From: Prevotella sp.
GTDB lineage: Bacteria; Bacteroidota; Bacteroidia; Bacteroidales; Bacteroidaceae
Length of the DNA: 29,574 nucleotides
Direction of reading: 5' to 3'
Assembly (NCBI GenBank): GCA_024681875.1
Contig: JAILAA010000168.1
Coordinates: forward strand, 1 to 29,574
The translations under genes were made by a program, and so were the position numbers. The notes beneath the pieces are model-generated. The model was not told the DNA's origin, did not search any database, and saw nothing but the letters and a program-made list of their open reading frames with translations. Below are positions 1-6,747 of this stretch, in pieces. The number at the start of each line of letters is the position of its first letter. Positions within the stretch are counted from its first letter, which is position 1.

Positions 1-1
1 A

Positions 2-88
2 GGCGCAGGCAAAGGCTCACTCGTTCACATCACCGCCATCTTCGGCTTCATGTTGGCAGGTCTCGTCATTCAGGATGCCGTCAAATAG
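2..88 (+). CDS. C-terminal end of a membrane protein (partial, unidentified)
   Basis: This frame is open from the window edge and ends at a TAG at 86-88, giving 28 residues. The visible tail is a hydrophobic helix rich in Ile, Phe, Leu, Ala and Gly followed by the short polar end IQDAVK, which fits the last membrane segment of an integral membrane protein. A hairpin lies 30 bases downstream, consistent with the end of a transcription unit. The family cannot be recognised from so little sequence, and I give no function. Confidence 0.55.
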   Translation, partial: GAGKGSLVHITAIFGFMLAGLVIQDAVK

Positions 89-116
89 AAGAAATTTTTT
101 TTCGAGCTCAACTATC

Positions 117-157
117 TGAGGAGCCTCCTTATTTTGCTGAGGAGGCTCTTCATTTTT
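117..157 (+). terminator. Hairpin downstream of the partial membrane-protein gene
   Basis: GAGCCTCC at 121-128 pairs perfectly with GGAGGCTC at 141-148, around a 12-base loop, and is followed by a T-rich run. It is positioned to end transcription of the gene stopping at 88. A further GGAGGCT motif occurs at 162-168 and another near 225, so alternative pairings are possible. Confidence 0.55.
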
Positions 158-170
158 CTGAGGAGGCTGT

Positions 171-204
171 TTAGCGTCAAATTCTCGTGAGAATTTAACG
201 CTAA
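171..204. repeat. Long near-perfect inverted repeat in non-coding DNA
   Basis: Bases 171-186 are the reverse complement of 189-204 with one mismatch, leaving only a GT between the arms. This is essentially a 34-bp palindrome that can form a tight stem or cruciform. No gene overlaps it. It could be a second terminator or a repeat-element remnant. Confidence 0.7.
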
Positions 205-272
205 GTCAATGCTTTAGAATCGTCAGGAGGCTCCCTATGTTTTTTTGCAGCCGCTTGAAGTTCGTCATCAAA

Positions 273-356
273 TGTGACAACCTTGTGTCAACCTGTGACA
301 ACCTCAAATAGGTTGCACAACCTTTATACATCGGCATTGTGACAACGTGACAACCT
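273..356. repeat. Cluster of TGTGACAACCT repeats
   Basis: The 11-base unit TGTGACAACCT or a close variant occurs at 273-283, 284-294, 294-304, 338-346 (short, TGTGACAAC) and 347-356 (GTGACAACCT). A small inverted pair, AGGTTG-CA-CAACCT, lies at 310-323. The first three copies are head to tail. The cluster lies in the 434-base gene-free stretch 89-522, where I see no credible coding sequence. The arrangement resembles a protein-binding array, but no binding protein is known. Confidence 0.7.
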
Positions 357-482
357 AAAACGTGAAAAATCTATACTGCACAAATTTGTTTACTCCCGTT
401 TTGTCCAAAGCTTCACGCAAAACAGTTCATTCTTTTTTCTGGTAACCCGCATTATCCTAAGTGTGTTCAAAACTCCGCCTAT

Positions 483-513
483 GGGCGCAAAAGTGCCAGT
501 CCCTTCTGCGCCC
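483..513 (-). terminator. Weak hairpin after the M6 protease gene
   Basis: GGGCGCA at 483-489 pairs with TGCGCCC at 507-513. It lies just past the stop codon of the leftward M6 protease gene (stop at 523-525). There is no strong U tract in that direction, so the terminator role is tentative. Confidence 0.35.
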
Positions 514-522
514 AAAATGGCC

Positions 523-2346
523 TCACGGCCTGCCATTCACATATTTCCGCCCCTTCCTAATCACCATCCCTCTGTAGTCTTTCGCTACACGCTGGCCGTT
601 GATTTTATAGACAAAACCTTGATCATCTGCATCATCATTCGTTGCAGCCTTGATGTCTTCGGTAATGTTTGCGATATATGTGAAGGTGATGCTCCCGTCC
701 TTATGTTCCGTGATGGACTGCAACGCCTTGTTCCTCACTTCGCCTGTATAAGGAGCGAAGTTTACCAGACCTGTTTCATCACTACACTCCGTCTGATTGC
801 TTGTCCCTGGGAACGGGTCGCCAGCCAACTGGGCATAGAAGTCGGTGTTCCTGATAGTCTTTCCGTCTATCACCTTTCCCACATTATACATTGCAAAAAG
901 CAGATTGTCGGCAGGAACGACCGTCATGCACGGACTGCCCTTCACGTTGTTGGGTGCATTACGAGAGAGTGAGAATAAGTCGGGATCGTAGTTCACATGA
1001 TACACCAACATGCCATGCCCTTTCACCTGACTGTTGATGCCTATTTTTTGTATGTCTTCCACTATCAGGTATTCTCTTCCCGTAGCATCGCAGTCGTTCA
1101 AGATACGGTAGGCAGTGCCGCCATTGTCAATAGGCTTCAGTTCTATCTGGCTGAGACCTGCACTGTCGTCAAGTGTCGGAATAGTGATCCACCCCATGGC
1201 CTCGCGCTCCCATGCCGTATAGGCACATGGTGAATAACCGTTGGAAAGATAGTTACCACTATCCATCAGGCTCCAGTATTCCATTCCCTGATTGTCCCCC
1301 ATTATACTCGCTACGGTAGGATAGAAATCGGGAAGGCCCAAGCAGTGCGACAGCTCATGACAGAAGGTGCCGATGCCGTTGATGCGCTTAAATGGAGCCG
1401 ACGAGAAGCACCCCGGGAAGCCGTTCAATTCGGCACTAACCAGATACCTTGAGACCCTTTTCCCGTCGTAGGTGCCACCACTCATATTTCCCGACTTCGG
1501 CCAGATACACTCAGCAGAGTTGCCCGTCATCGATTCAGAGTAACCCGCATAGATGATGCCGACTAAATCAACTAAGCCGTCAGCGTTGGCATCATATTGC
1601 GAGAAGTCGATGCGTTCGTCCAATAGCGAGCAGGCATCCTGAAAAAGCAGATTCATCTTCTCGTCTTTTCCTCCTGCTTTCTCCCCACCATAGGTTTTCA
1701 GGGGGTTAGGCAGTTCTACCGGCCCATAGACATCAAAGTCAGGAGCGAATTGTCCGAAACTGATTTCGTCGAAATAATTCCTGATGCTGCAGGCGTTGCT
1801 ATGCTCGCCATTGCCTAAGTCTTGTAGAGTCGACATGCTGTTTAAGTACTGATTGAAAGAGTGCTGCGGGTCTGGCAACGAGAACTTCACATCACTGAAC
1901 TCCGCCAGAATCACCACGGCTTTGGGATTACCTACATGCGGAAAGTCTTTCGAACTCGCCGCAACAGACTCGCGACGAACCTTATTCATATGGCGTGTTT
2001 CTTCGCTTCTCCGCGAATAGGCCTCCCTGTCCTGTCGGGAGATGGCTGCCAGTTCCGCCGTGCTGCGCTGGCCGTTGTCGTGTGCCAAGACACCCGACGA
2101 CTGCAGTTCACCGTCAATGCCCACTTCAGCCACCATCCAGCTATGTCCCTCCTTTACAAGCAACACCCCGTCGATGGTCGTCACATAGTTGAAATCTTCG
2201 TCACCATGGCCCACTATCGTCACGCTGGTACCATCACTCTGCTGCACAGTAACAGGCTGAGGATACGCCCTCACCGCATAGACATCCCCGAATCCCATGA
2301 ACAGGAACGCCAGTAGTATAATTGCTGTTCTTACCATTTTTACCAT
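523..2346 (-). CDS. Secreted M6-family zinc metalloprotease
   Basis: This 607-residue protein starts with a signal peptide (hydrophobic residues about 6-20, likely cleavage after VYA near residue 24). The zinc site is HELSH at 330-334 followed by CLGLPD, the HExxHxxGLPD pattern of M6 (immune inhibitor A-like) metallopeptidases; H330 and H334 bind zinc, E331 is the catalytic base and D340 is the likely third ligand. The N-terminal part (about 28-130) resembles the propeptide region common in this family. The last about 30 residues carry a VYKINGQR...GMVIRKGRKY tail, like the ends of other secreted proteins in this window. It probably degrades extracellular or periplasmic protein. The gene stands alone. 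The chosen ATG gives a complete signal peptide. Confidence 0.9.
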   Translation of the reverse strand: MVKMVRTAIILLAFLFMGFGDVYAVRAYPQPVTVQQSDGTSVTIVGHGDEDFNYVTTIDGVLLVKEGHSWMVAEVGIDGELQSSGVLAHDNGQRSTAELAAISRQDREAYSRRSEETRHMNKVRRESVAASSKDFPHVGNPKAVVILAEFSDVKFSLPDPQHSFNQYLNSMSTLQDLGNGEHSNACSIRNYFDEISFGQFAPDFDVYGPVELPNPLKTYGGEKAGGKDEKMNLLFQDACSLLDERIDFSQYDANADGLVDLVGIIYAGYSESMTGNSAECIWPKSGNMSGGTYDGKRVSRYLVSAELNGFPGCFSSAPFKRINGIGTFCHELSHCLGLPDFYPTVASIMGDNQGMEYWSLMDSGNYLSNGYSPCAYTAWEREAMGWITIPTLDDSAGLSQIELKPIDNGGTAYRILNDCDATGREYLIVEDIQKIGINSQVKGHGMLVYHVNYDPDLFSLSRNAPNNVKGSPCMTVVPADNLLFAMYNVGKVIDGKTIRNTDFYAQLAGDPFPGTSNQTECSDETGLVNFAPYTGEVRNKALQSITEHKDGSITFTYIANITEDIKAATNDDADDQGFVYKINGQRVAKDYRGMVIRKGRKYVNGRP

Positions 2347-2407
2347 ATAACCTTAATTAGAAGGGACTCTGGTGATACTATCACTGACCTCAAAGAATCA
2401 TGGGGAC

Positions 2408-2442
2408 AGGACAACTGATACACTGAATCAAAGAGCCTGTCC
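2408..2442. repeat. 35-bp dispersed repeat, copy 1 (inside an inverted repeat)
   Basis: The 35 bases at 2408-2442 recur at 3223-3257 in the same orientation with one C/T difference; the shared core is ACAACTGATACACTGAATCA. This copy is framed by GGGACAGG (2403-2410) and CCTGTCCC (2436-2443), so it can fold as a hairpin with a 25-base loop. The pattern resembles REP-like elements, but the family is not identified here. Confidence 0.75.
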
Positions 2443-2452
2443 CTGATATACA

Positions 2453-2860
2453 TTAAGTGCAGATGCTCTGGAGTTCATGTGCTATATTGGCTATTTCTTC
2501 CATAATCATGTGCTCTCTTTCCTTTGATGGCTTCTTAGTGCCGTTGATGTATTGGGCCATCAGACTTTGGCTGATGCCTAAGCGCCGCCCAACGGCAGCA
2601 GCATTAAGTTCCGGATGGGAAAGGAAAACCAGAGATACGCCCGTCGGCTCAGGATCGTCATATTCAAAGCTCTCAAACGACACGTCTTCGTCAAGCTCAT
2701 ACCAGTGAATTCCCTCGTCGTCCATTTCATAGTCTTTACGCTGTTCAGGCGTGGCATGCTGAAGTCGCTTGTAATAGAGCAGCGACTGCCACAATGTTCG
2801 CCCGTCATCGGTTAGGCCATAAATGCGGTTGTCGTCGAACCAAATCTTAGAAATCTTCAT
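2453..2860 (-). CDS. DUF2442 protein with C-terminal helix-turn-helix (antitoxin-like)
   Basis: This is a 135-residue protein. The first about 75 residues match the pattern of DUF2442 (an opening beta region with IWFDDNRIYGLTDDGR and acidic stretches). Residues about 85-120 look like a Cro/XRE-type helix-turn-helix (RRLGISQSLMAQYINGTKKPS), so it probably binds DNA. It starts inside the upstream DUF4160 gene (14-base overlap), which implies co-translation. DUF4160/DUF2442 pairs are widespread two-gene modules with toxin-antitoxin-like layout, and the DNA-binding partner would be the expected antitoxin and autorepressor. That role is inferred from layout only. Confidence 0.8.
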   Translation of the reverse strand: MKISKIWFDDNRIYGLTDDGRTLWQSLLYYKRLQHATPEQRKDYEMDDEGIHWYELDEDVSFESFEYDDPEPTGVSLVFLSHPELNAAAVGRRLGISQSLMAQYINGTKKPSKEREHMIMEEIANIAHELQSICT

Positions 2861-3107
2861 CCTTTACACTCCTTCCAAAATACTCGTTCCATTTCTCAAT
2901 CGCAAGTTCTTTGTTCTCTTCAAGAACCATCTCAGCAGCTTTAATGTCCTTTGTCTTGATTCCCTCATTTTTCACGAGCACAATACCTTCAGGCAAAATG
3001 TCAAACTTAGCCTTACCGTCAGTATTTTTTACATGTACGTGTATCGGCTCATGCTCACGTGAATAGAAATAGAACCTCATTCCAAACATTCTCAATATCT
3101 CTGGCAT
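2847..3107 (-). CDS. DUF4160 domain protein (toxin-like partner)
   Basis: This 86-residue protein shows the DUF4160 signature: MPEILRMFGMRFYFYSREHEPIHVHV near the N-terminus, then a short beta stretch and a C-terminal helical region with Glu and Lys (ELAIEKWNEYF). The first ATG is used; the frame could extend two codons upstream only by using TTG. It is the first gene of a two-gene unit whose second gene overlaps it by 14 bases. The biochemical activity of DUF4160 proteins is not established to my knowledge. A toxin role is suggested only by size and pairing. Confidence 0.8.
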   Translation of the reverse strand: MPEILRMFGMRFYFYSREHEPIHVHVKNTDGKAKFDILPEGIVLVKNEGIKTKDIKAAEMVLEENKELAIEKWNEYFGRSVKDEDF

Positions 3108-3133
3108 TATCAATGTTTTTTAGAATCGCGTTG

Positions 3134-3165
3134 CAAAAATAGGTAATTATTTCATTACCTCCAAA
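3134..3165 (-). promoter_or_regulatory. Bacteroidetes-type promoter for the DUF4160/DUF2442 pair
   Basis: On the minus strand there is TATTTTTG (3134-3141) with TTTG 20 bases upstream (3162-3165), matching the -7 and -33 boxes. It lies 27 bases before the DUF4160 start codon. Confidence 0.65.
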
Positions 3166-3222
3166 CTTTTGACCGAAAAACTATCAATGGAACAGCATTT
3201 TTAGTTCATCTTGAGAGCCATG

Positions 3223-3257
3223 AGGACAACTGATACACTGAATCAAAGAGTCTGTCC
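3223..3257. repeat. 35-bp dispersed repeat, copy 2
   Basis: This is a direct copy of 2408-2442 with a single T for C. Its outer inverted-repeat arms are degenerate compared with copy 1. Together the two copies bracket the DUF4160/DUF2442 pair. Confidence 0.75.
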
Positions 3258-3359
3258 AATACGGCGCAGTTCAATTCTTCCGTGGATGCTCTCCCCTGTG
3301 ACAACTAACCGAATATAGTACACAGACGATACATATTTCAAATCAGTACCTTTGCCCCC

Positions 3360-3605
3360 ATGGAAGCAAATAGTGAACTGCAACGATACACCATGTTGGC
3401 GAGTTTCTTCCTTCCGGAGGGTATTCTTGACTGGTTTGACGTGGTGCGCATGGAAGAGACCGATAATGACAAGCCAGCACATGAGCTGGACGTACTTTAC
3501 CCCAAGGTTCTGCATATCTACCTTGACGAACGTGACAACCGTCAGGGCGAAGAACTTGGCTTCGTAGCTAATGGCTTTACCTGTGTCGGTTATCTTAGCA
3601 GATAA
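3360..3605 (+). pseudogene. Truncated N-terminal piece of an ISAon1-type transposase
   Basis: About 74 residues match the start of ISAon1-family transposases as I know them: FFLPEGILDWFDVVRMEE, then VLHIYLDERDNR and NGFT. In intact elements this region continues into a DFP(I/V)R...HVRRRRW zinc-binding section and then the DDE catalytic domain; here the match stops after GFT at about 3581, and the frame closes at 3605 with unrelated residues. A TACCTTTG -7-like box lies at 3347-3354. No terminal inverted repeats or target duplication were recognised. It is a dead fragment joined to the surface-protein remnant that follows. Confidence 0.7.
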
Positions 3606-3996
3606 TGTAGACATCGTAACGGACGTAGAGCCACGTGTGAGCTATACCGTTGACGGCAAGCAGATGGACTTCGTGGGTACGCTGGTGGGCGGCTTCGATT
3701 TCTATACTGCAGCAGCATCGAAGACAGCGCTCTTCCTCAGCAGTGGGCAGTTCTGGATTGCAGGGCCATCTACATAGTCCATGAAAGCTTTCCACGCCTA
3801 CTTCACCTATTCTGATGTCAGTAATAGCCGATTCACCCTGACATTCACCGACAACGAAACTGAAGGTATCTCTGAGAGTTGTTACAATAATGACAGTCCT
3901 GACAAAGTCTACGACTTGCAGGGTCGCCGTGTGCAAGAAGGCCAACTGAAGCAGGGCCTCTACATTCGCAATGGAAAAAAGACAATTATCCGATAA
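3582..3996 (+). pseudogene. Decayed C-terminus of a secreted or surface protein
   Basis: One reading frame runs through this region but is broken by a TAG at 3775-3777; an ATG at 3781 resumes the same frame to 3996. The two halves read as one protein end: a beta-rich segment, then MKAFHAYFTY, and finally VYDLQGRRVQ...GLYIRNGKK. That ending matches the C-terminal tail of the M6 protease and the GH43 enzyme in this window, and the preceding segment resembles the C-terminal domains of large Prevotella surface proteins. The N-terminal part of the gene is missing and is replaced upstream by the transposase fragment, so an insertion-deletion event is likely. A short product from 3781 cannot be excluded but would lack a signal peptide. 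Confidence 0.7.
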
Positions 3997-4025
3997 TTAT
4001 TTCCCCATAAAAAACAGCAACAATT

Positions 4026-4190
4026 ATGAAAAAGCATTATATCCAGCCCAGTACTATCATAGTGGTATGTAAATCCCAGCAGCTTCTAACCACTTTCAGT
4101 AACCAAGACGTCCCCTTTGGCGGCCATGACGACGGTTCCCATACCCCTGGCTCGCGTAGTAGCAATAATAGCTTTTGGGATGAGGATTAG
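4026..4190 (+). CDS. 54-residue peptide, KxYxxP type
   Basis: This small frame begins MKKHYIQPSTIIVV and ends in a Gly/His/Asp/Ser/Asn-rich tail finishing FWDED. It starts 29 bases after the surface-protein remnant and is followed by a strong hairpin. A second gene at 28873-29040 has the same layout: an N-terminal K-K-x-Y-x-x-P-x-x-x-I motif, a short middle, and a Ser/Asn/Asp-rich tail ending in Trp-Asp. Short proteins opening this way are common in Prevotella and Bacteroides, but I know of no established function. There is no typical signal peptide. It could be a precursor peptide or a small structural protein. Confidence 0.55.
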   Translation: MKKHYIQPSTIIVVCKSQQLLTTFSNQDVPFGGHDDGSHTPGSRSSNNSFWDED

Positions 4191-4256
4191 GTGACAGGTC
4201 AGCTGTCACAACATCAGCAGCGGGCGAATCGCAAGTCGGTTCGCCCGCTGGTTTGT
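4191..4256 (+). terminator. Double hairpin; upstream copy of the repeat flanking the Rpn gene
   Basis: GTGACAG (4191-4197) pairs with CTGTCAC (4203-4209), and AGCGGGCGAA (4219-4228) pairs perfectly with TTCGCCCGCT (4240-4249). The second stem can end transcription of the peptide gene. A related sequence with the same order of elements lies at 5281-5357 on the other side of the Rpn gene. Confidence 0.65.
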
Positions 4257-4302
4257 ATGCCCTGTTGTGGAAAGCAAGAAAGAAAAAGAAAACGGCTTGT
4301 AA

Positions 4303-4334
4303 TTTGGAACTTTCCGAAATATTTCGTACCTTTG
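4303..4334 (+). promoter_or_regulatory. Promoter of the Rpn-family gene
   Basis: TTTG at 4303-4306, a 20-base spacer and TACCTTTG at 4327-4334 form a good Bacteroidetes promoter 40 bases before the start codon. Confidence 0.75.
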
Positions 4335-4342
4335 CAACGACT

Positions 4343-4372
4343 ACGAAAAAAATCGTAACGAAAAAAGTCGTA
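4343..4372 (+). repeat. 15-bp tandem duplication in the leader of the Rpn gene
   Basis: ACGAAAAAAATCGTA (4343-4357) is repeated head to tail as ACGAAAAAAGTCGTA (4358-4372), ending two bases before the ATG at 4375. The A runs make it prone to slippage, and the arms can pair weakly with each other. It fills most of the untranslated leader. Confidence 0.7.
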
Positions 4373-4374
4373 AT

Positions 4375-5283
4375 ATGGAAAACCCTTTTACTCAGATCAA
4401 TGCAGCGAGAATTATGAGAGACAAGACATTTATCAGTTTCGACTGGGCGCTGAAGCGCCTGTTGCGCGACAAGGCCAATTTCGGAGTCTTAGAGGGCTTC
4501 GTGTCTACGTTGCTGGACCGTCCGGTGAAGATTCACCGCTTGTTGGAAAGCGAGGGAAACAAGGATCGCGATGATGCCAAGCAGAACCGCGTAGACCTGT
4601 TGGCCGAGGATGCCGACGGCGAACTGCTGCTGGTTGAGGTACAGGGCGAGTCGGAGTATGCCTACTTCCAGCGCATCCTATTCGGTGCCTCCAAGCTGGT
4701 GACGGAATACATCGACAGCGGCAAGAACTATGAGAATGTGAAGAAGGTATATAGCATCAACATAGTCTATTTCGACCTCGGACAAGGCAAGGACTTCGTC
4801 TATCGCGGACGCACTGAGTTTCGTGGAGAGCACTACAACGATGTTTTACAGCTTTCTACGTTCCAGCAGCAGAAATTCGGCGTGGATGCTGTCTACAAGC
4901 TGTTTCCGGAATATATTATCTTGAAGGTGAACGACTTTAACCGCTGGTCGAAGGTGCCTTTAGAGCAGTGGTGCTATTTCCTGGCCAACACAGAGATTCC
5001 TGAGGACGCCAATGCGCCCGGTCTGCAAGAGGCCCGTCAGAAGCTGCTCTTTGCCAAGATGAGCCGTGAGGAGCAGTTTGCCTATCGCCGTTATATCGAT
5101 GACCGTGTGATCCTGGCCGACCAGATAGTCACAGCTCGCGGTGAAGGAAAACTGGAAGGTCGGGCAGAAGGTCGGGCAGAAGAGCGTATCGCCAATGCCA
5201 AGAGTTTGAAAGCTAACGGCGTTCCAATAGATGTCATTATCAAAAGCCTGTCACTTACTGACGACGAGGCTGGCCAACTCTGA
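4375..5283 (+). CDS. Rpn-family PD-(D/E)XK nuclease / putative transposase
   Basis: This 302-residue protein has the Rpn layout. The nuclease core shows DWALKRLLRDKANFGVLEGF near the start, then D74 and the E-x-Q pair E88/Q90 (LLVEVQGES), which match the PD-(D/E)XK metal-binding positions of recombination-promoting nucleases. The C-terminal part has a Gly/Glu/Arg repeat (GEGKLEGRAEGRAEER, about 257-272) and a short helical end about recognising when to act again (LKANGVPIDVIIKSLSLTDDE), typical of this group. E. coli Rpn proteins are Mg/Ca-dependent DNA endonucleases that promote RecA-independent recombination. The gene has its own promoter and is bracketed by related hairpin repeats. Confidence 0.85.
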   Translation: MENPFTQINAARIMRDKTFISFDWALKRLLRDKANFGVLEGFVSTLLDRPVKIHRLLESEGNKDRDDAKQNRVDLLAEDADGELLLVEVQGESEYAYFQRILFGASKLVTEYIDSGKNYENVKKVYSINIVYFDLGQGKDFVYRGRTEFRGEHYNDVLQLSTFQQQKFGVDAVYKLFPEYIILKVNDFNRWSKVPLEQWCYFLANTEIPEDANAPGLQEARQKLLFAKMSREEQFAYRRYIDDRVILADQIVTARGEGKLEGRAEGRAEERIANAKSLKANGVPIDVIIKSLSLTDDEAGQL

Positions 5284-5357
5284 CGGCCAGCTGTCACAAC
5301 AATATAACCATTAGTAACATTATCAGCTGGCGAATCGTTAGTCGGTTCGCCCGCTGT
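5281..5357 (+). terminator. Hairpin; downstream copy of the repeat flanking the Rpn gene
   Basis: AGCTGTCACAAC at 5289-5300 repeats 4201-4212 exactly, and CAGC-GGCGAA (5324-5334) pairs with TTCGCCCGCTG (5346-5356) with one mismatch, repeating the 4219-4249 stem. The spacing between the two elements is about 20 bases longer than in the upstream copy. It follows the stop codon of the Rpn gene directly and probably serves as its terminator. Confidence 0.6.
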
Positions 5358-5404
5358 TGTTCTGAATAAGTTTCCTATACGCTGCTATCATGATGGTAAG
5401 CGAA

Positions 5405-5422
5405 ATACCAAACGTTTGGTAT
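5405..5422. promoter_or_regulatory. Perfect 18-bp palindrome upstream of cysK
   Basis: ATACCAAACGTTTGGTAT is fully self-complementary with no loop, a form typical of an operator for a dimeric regulator rather than a terminator. It lies about 23 bases before the -33 box of the cysK promoter, a reasonable place for an activator or repressor. GCGAAAT-like bases flank it on both sides. No regulator is identified. Confidence 0.5.
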
Positions 5423-5444
5423 GCGAAATGCCATAAAAAGGCGA

Positions 5445-5475
5445 TTGTGGGAATGCGGAAACCGCCGTACCTTTG
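5445..5475 (+). promoter_or_regulatory. cysK promoter
   Basis: TTG at 5445-5447 and TACCTTTG at 5468-5475, with 20 bases between, match the Bacteroidetes -33/-7 consensus. The leader to the cysK start would be about 120 bases long. Confidence 0.7.
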
Positions 5476-5502
5476 CACCGTGATTAGTCGTTTAGGGGAT
5501 TA

Positions 5503-5565
5503 GTCGTTTGGTCGTTTAGGAAAAATACCTATGACAACACTAACATCCCCAAACAACCAAACGAC
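5503..5565 (+). repeat. Hairpin-forming leader of cysK
   Basis: GTCGTTTGGTCGTTTAGG (5503-5520) is largely complementary to CCAAACAACCAAACGAC (5549-5565); the 10-base block GTCGTTTGGT/ACCAAACGAC is perfect. The same GTCGTTT words occur several times nearby. The structure lies in the transcribed leader and could affect translation or simply be a dispersed repeat. Confidence 0.45.
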
Positions 5566-5608
5566 AAGACAACCAAACAACCAATTATATAAAGAAAGGA
5601 TAAGATGA
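5531..5608 (+). CDS. Possible 25-residue leader peptide before cysK
   Basis: An ATG at 5531 opens a 25-codon frame rich in Thr, Asn and Gln ([14 protein letters not shown]...) whose TGA (5606-5608) lies inside the ATGATG that starts cysK. That overlap would allow translational coupling. There is no clear ribosome-binding site and no cysteine codon, so a classical cysteine attenuator is not indicated. It may be a chance frame in a repeat-rich leader. Confidence 0.25.
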   Translation: MTTLTSPNNQTTRQPNNQLYKERIR

Positions 5609-6555
5609 TGAGTAAAATTGCAAAGCAGCTGACTGAGCTCGTCGGCAACACCCCACTTCTGGAGCTCAACAAGTATTCAACGGCAAAGGGACTGGAGACC
5701 CCGGTAATAGCCAAAGTAGAGTTTTTCAACCCCGGCGGCAGCGTGAAAGACCGCATTGCGCTGGCGATGATCGAGGACGCAGAACAGAAGGGCATCCTGA
5801 AGCCCGGCGCAACCATCATCGAGCCCACTAGCGGCAACACGGGCGTAGGACTGGCACTGGTGAGCGCCGTCAAGGGCTACCATCTTATCCTCACCATGCC
5901 CGAAACCATGAGCGTGGAGCGTCGTAACCTCGTCAAGGCCTACGGGGCCGAGGTGCGCCTCACCTCTGGCAAAGACGGTATGCCTGGTGCCATCCGCGCC
6001 GCCGAGGAACTGCGCGACAGCATCCCAGGAGCTGTGATCCTCCAGCAGTTTGAGAATGCCGCCAACCCCGCAAAGCACTATGCCACGACGGGCCCTGAGA
6101 TTTGGCGCGACACCGACGGCAAGGTCGACATCTTCATCGGCGGAGTGGGCACTGGCGGCACCATCAGCGGCGCTGGCAAATATCTGAAGGAGCAGAATCC
6201 AAACGTAAAAGTCATCGCCGTGGAGCCGAAGTCGAGTCCCGTGCTGAATGGCGGTCAGAGCGGTCCTCACAAGATTCAGGGCATAGGTGCCGGTTTTATT
6301 CCTAAGACCTACGATGCAGGCGTCATTGACGAGGTGTTTGACGTTGAGAACGACCAGGCCATTCGCACGGGTCGAGAGATAGCCCAGCAGGAAGGCTTGC
6401 TCGTAGGTATCTCGGCTGGTGCTGCTCTCTTTGCTGCCATCGAGGTGGCCAAGCGCCCCGAGAACAAGGGTAAGAAGATTGTAGTGCTGCTGCCCGACAC
6501 GGGAGAGCGCTATCTGTCGACTGTGCTCTACGCTTTCGAGGACTATCCCCTCTAA
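5605..6555 (+). CDS. cysK: Cysteine synthase A (O-acetylserine sulfhydrylase)
   Basis: The 316-residue product makes L-cysteine from O-acetylserine and sulfide using pyridoxal phosphate in the cytoplasm. The PLP-binding lysine is K48 in NPGGSVKDR, the substrate loop is TSGNTG at about 75-80, and the phosphate-binding [10 protein letters not shown] follows near 175. The C-terminal GISAGAAL and [10 protein letters not shown] motifs are intact and the length is normal for CysK. Two adjacent ATG codons (5605 and 5608) can start it; AAAGAAAGGA lies just upstream. The gene is monocistronic, with its own promoter, an 18-bp palindrome upstream and a hairpin downstream. CysK is favoured over CysM from the overall motif set. 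Confidence 0.95.
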   Translation: MMSKIAKQLTELVGNTPLLELNKYSTAKGLETPVIAKVEFFNPGGSVKDRIALAMIEDAEQKGILKPGATIIEPTSGNTGVGLALVSAVKGYHLILTMPETMSVERRNLVKAYGAEVRLTSGKDGMPGAIRAAEELRDSIPGAVILQQFENAANPAKHYATTGPEIWRDTDGKVDIFIGGVGTGGTISGAGKYLKEQNPNVKVIAVEPKSSPVLNGGQSGPHKIQGIGAGFIPKTYDAGVIDEVFDVENDQAIRTGREIAQQEGLLVGISAGAALFAAIEVAKRPENKGKKIVVLLPDTGERYLSTVLYAFEDYPL

Positions 6556-6610
6556 TTGAGTCCATCATAAATCCCCAAAACGGTTGTTAGGACCGATTTG
6601 GATTAAACCA

Positions 6611-6657
6611 GGCGCAACCATTCCTGCTCCTATATAGAGGAGGGGAATGGTTGTGCC
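6611..6657 (+). terminator. cysK terminator hairpin
   Basis: GGCGCAACCATTCC (6611-6624) pairs with GGAATGGTTGTGCC (6644-6657) with one G-T pair. The T run after it is short. It separates cysK from the next promoter. Confidence 0.6.
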
Positions 6658-6696
6658 GTTTCTGTGGAAACTTTTCGGAAAAAGAACGGGTGGACA

Positions 6697-6728
6697 TTTG
6701 GGAAATGCAGAAAATTATTGTATTTTTG
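6697..6728 (+). promoter_or_regulatory. Promoter of the M16 peptidase gene
   Basis: TTTG at 6697-6700, 20 bases, then TATTTTTG at 6721-6728. It lies 19 bases before the ATG at 6748. Confidence 0.7.
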
Positions 6729-6747
6729 CAGGCAAAATATACAATGA

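Noticed and set aside
273..356. CRISPR array
   Set aside because: The repeats are only 11 bases, nearly without spacers, and there are no cas genes nearby.
463..972. Plus-strand open frame of 169 residues
   Set aside because: It lies opposite the 3' end of the M6 protease gene, its protein lacks recognisable motifs, and it has no promoter.
3243..3614. Minus-strand frame of 123 residues
   Set aside because: It spans the 35-bp repeat and the reverse of the transposase fragment, without a recognisable family.
5677..6270. Minus-strand open frame of 197 residues
   Set aside because: It is the complement of cysK in another frame; the composition follows the codon pattern of cysK.
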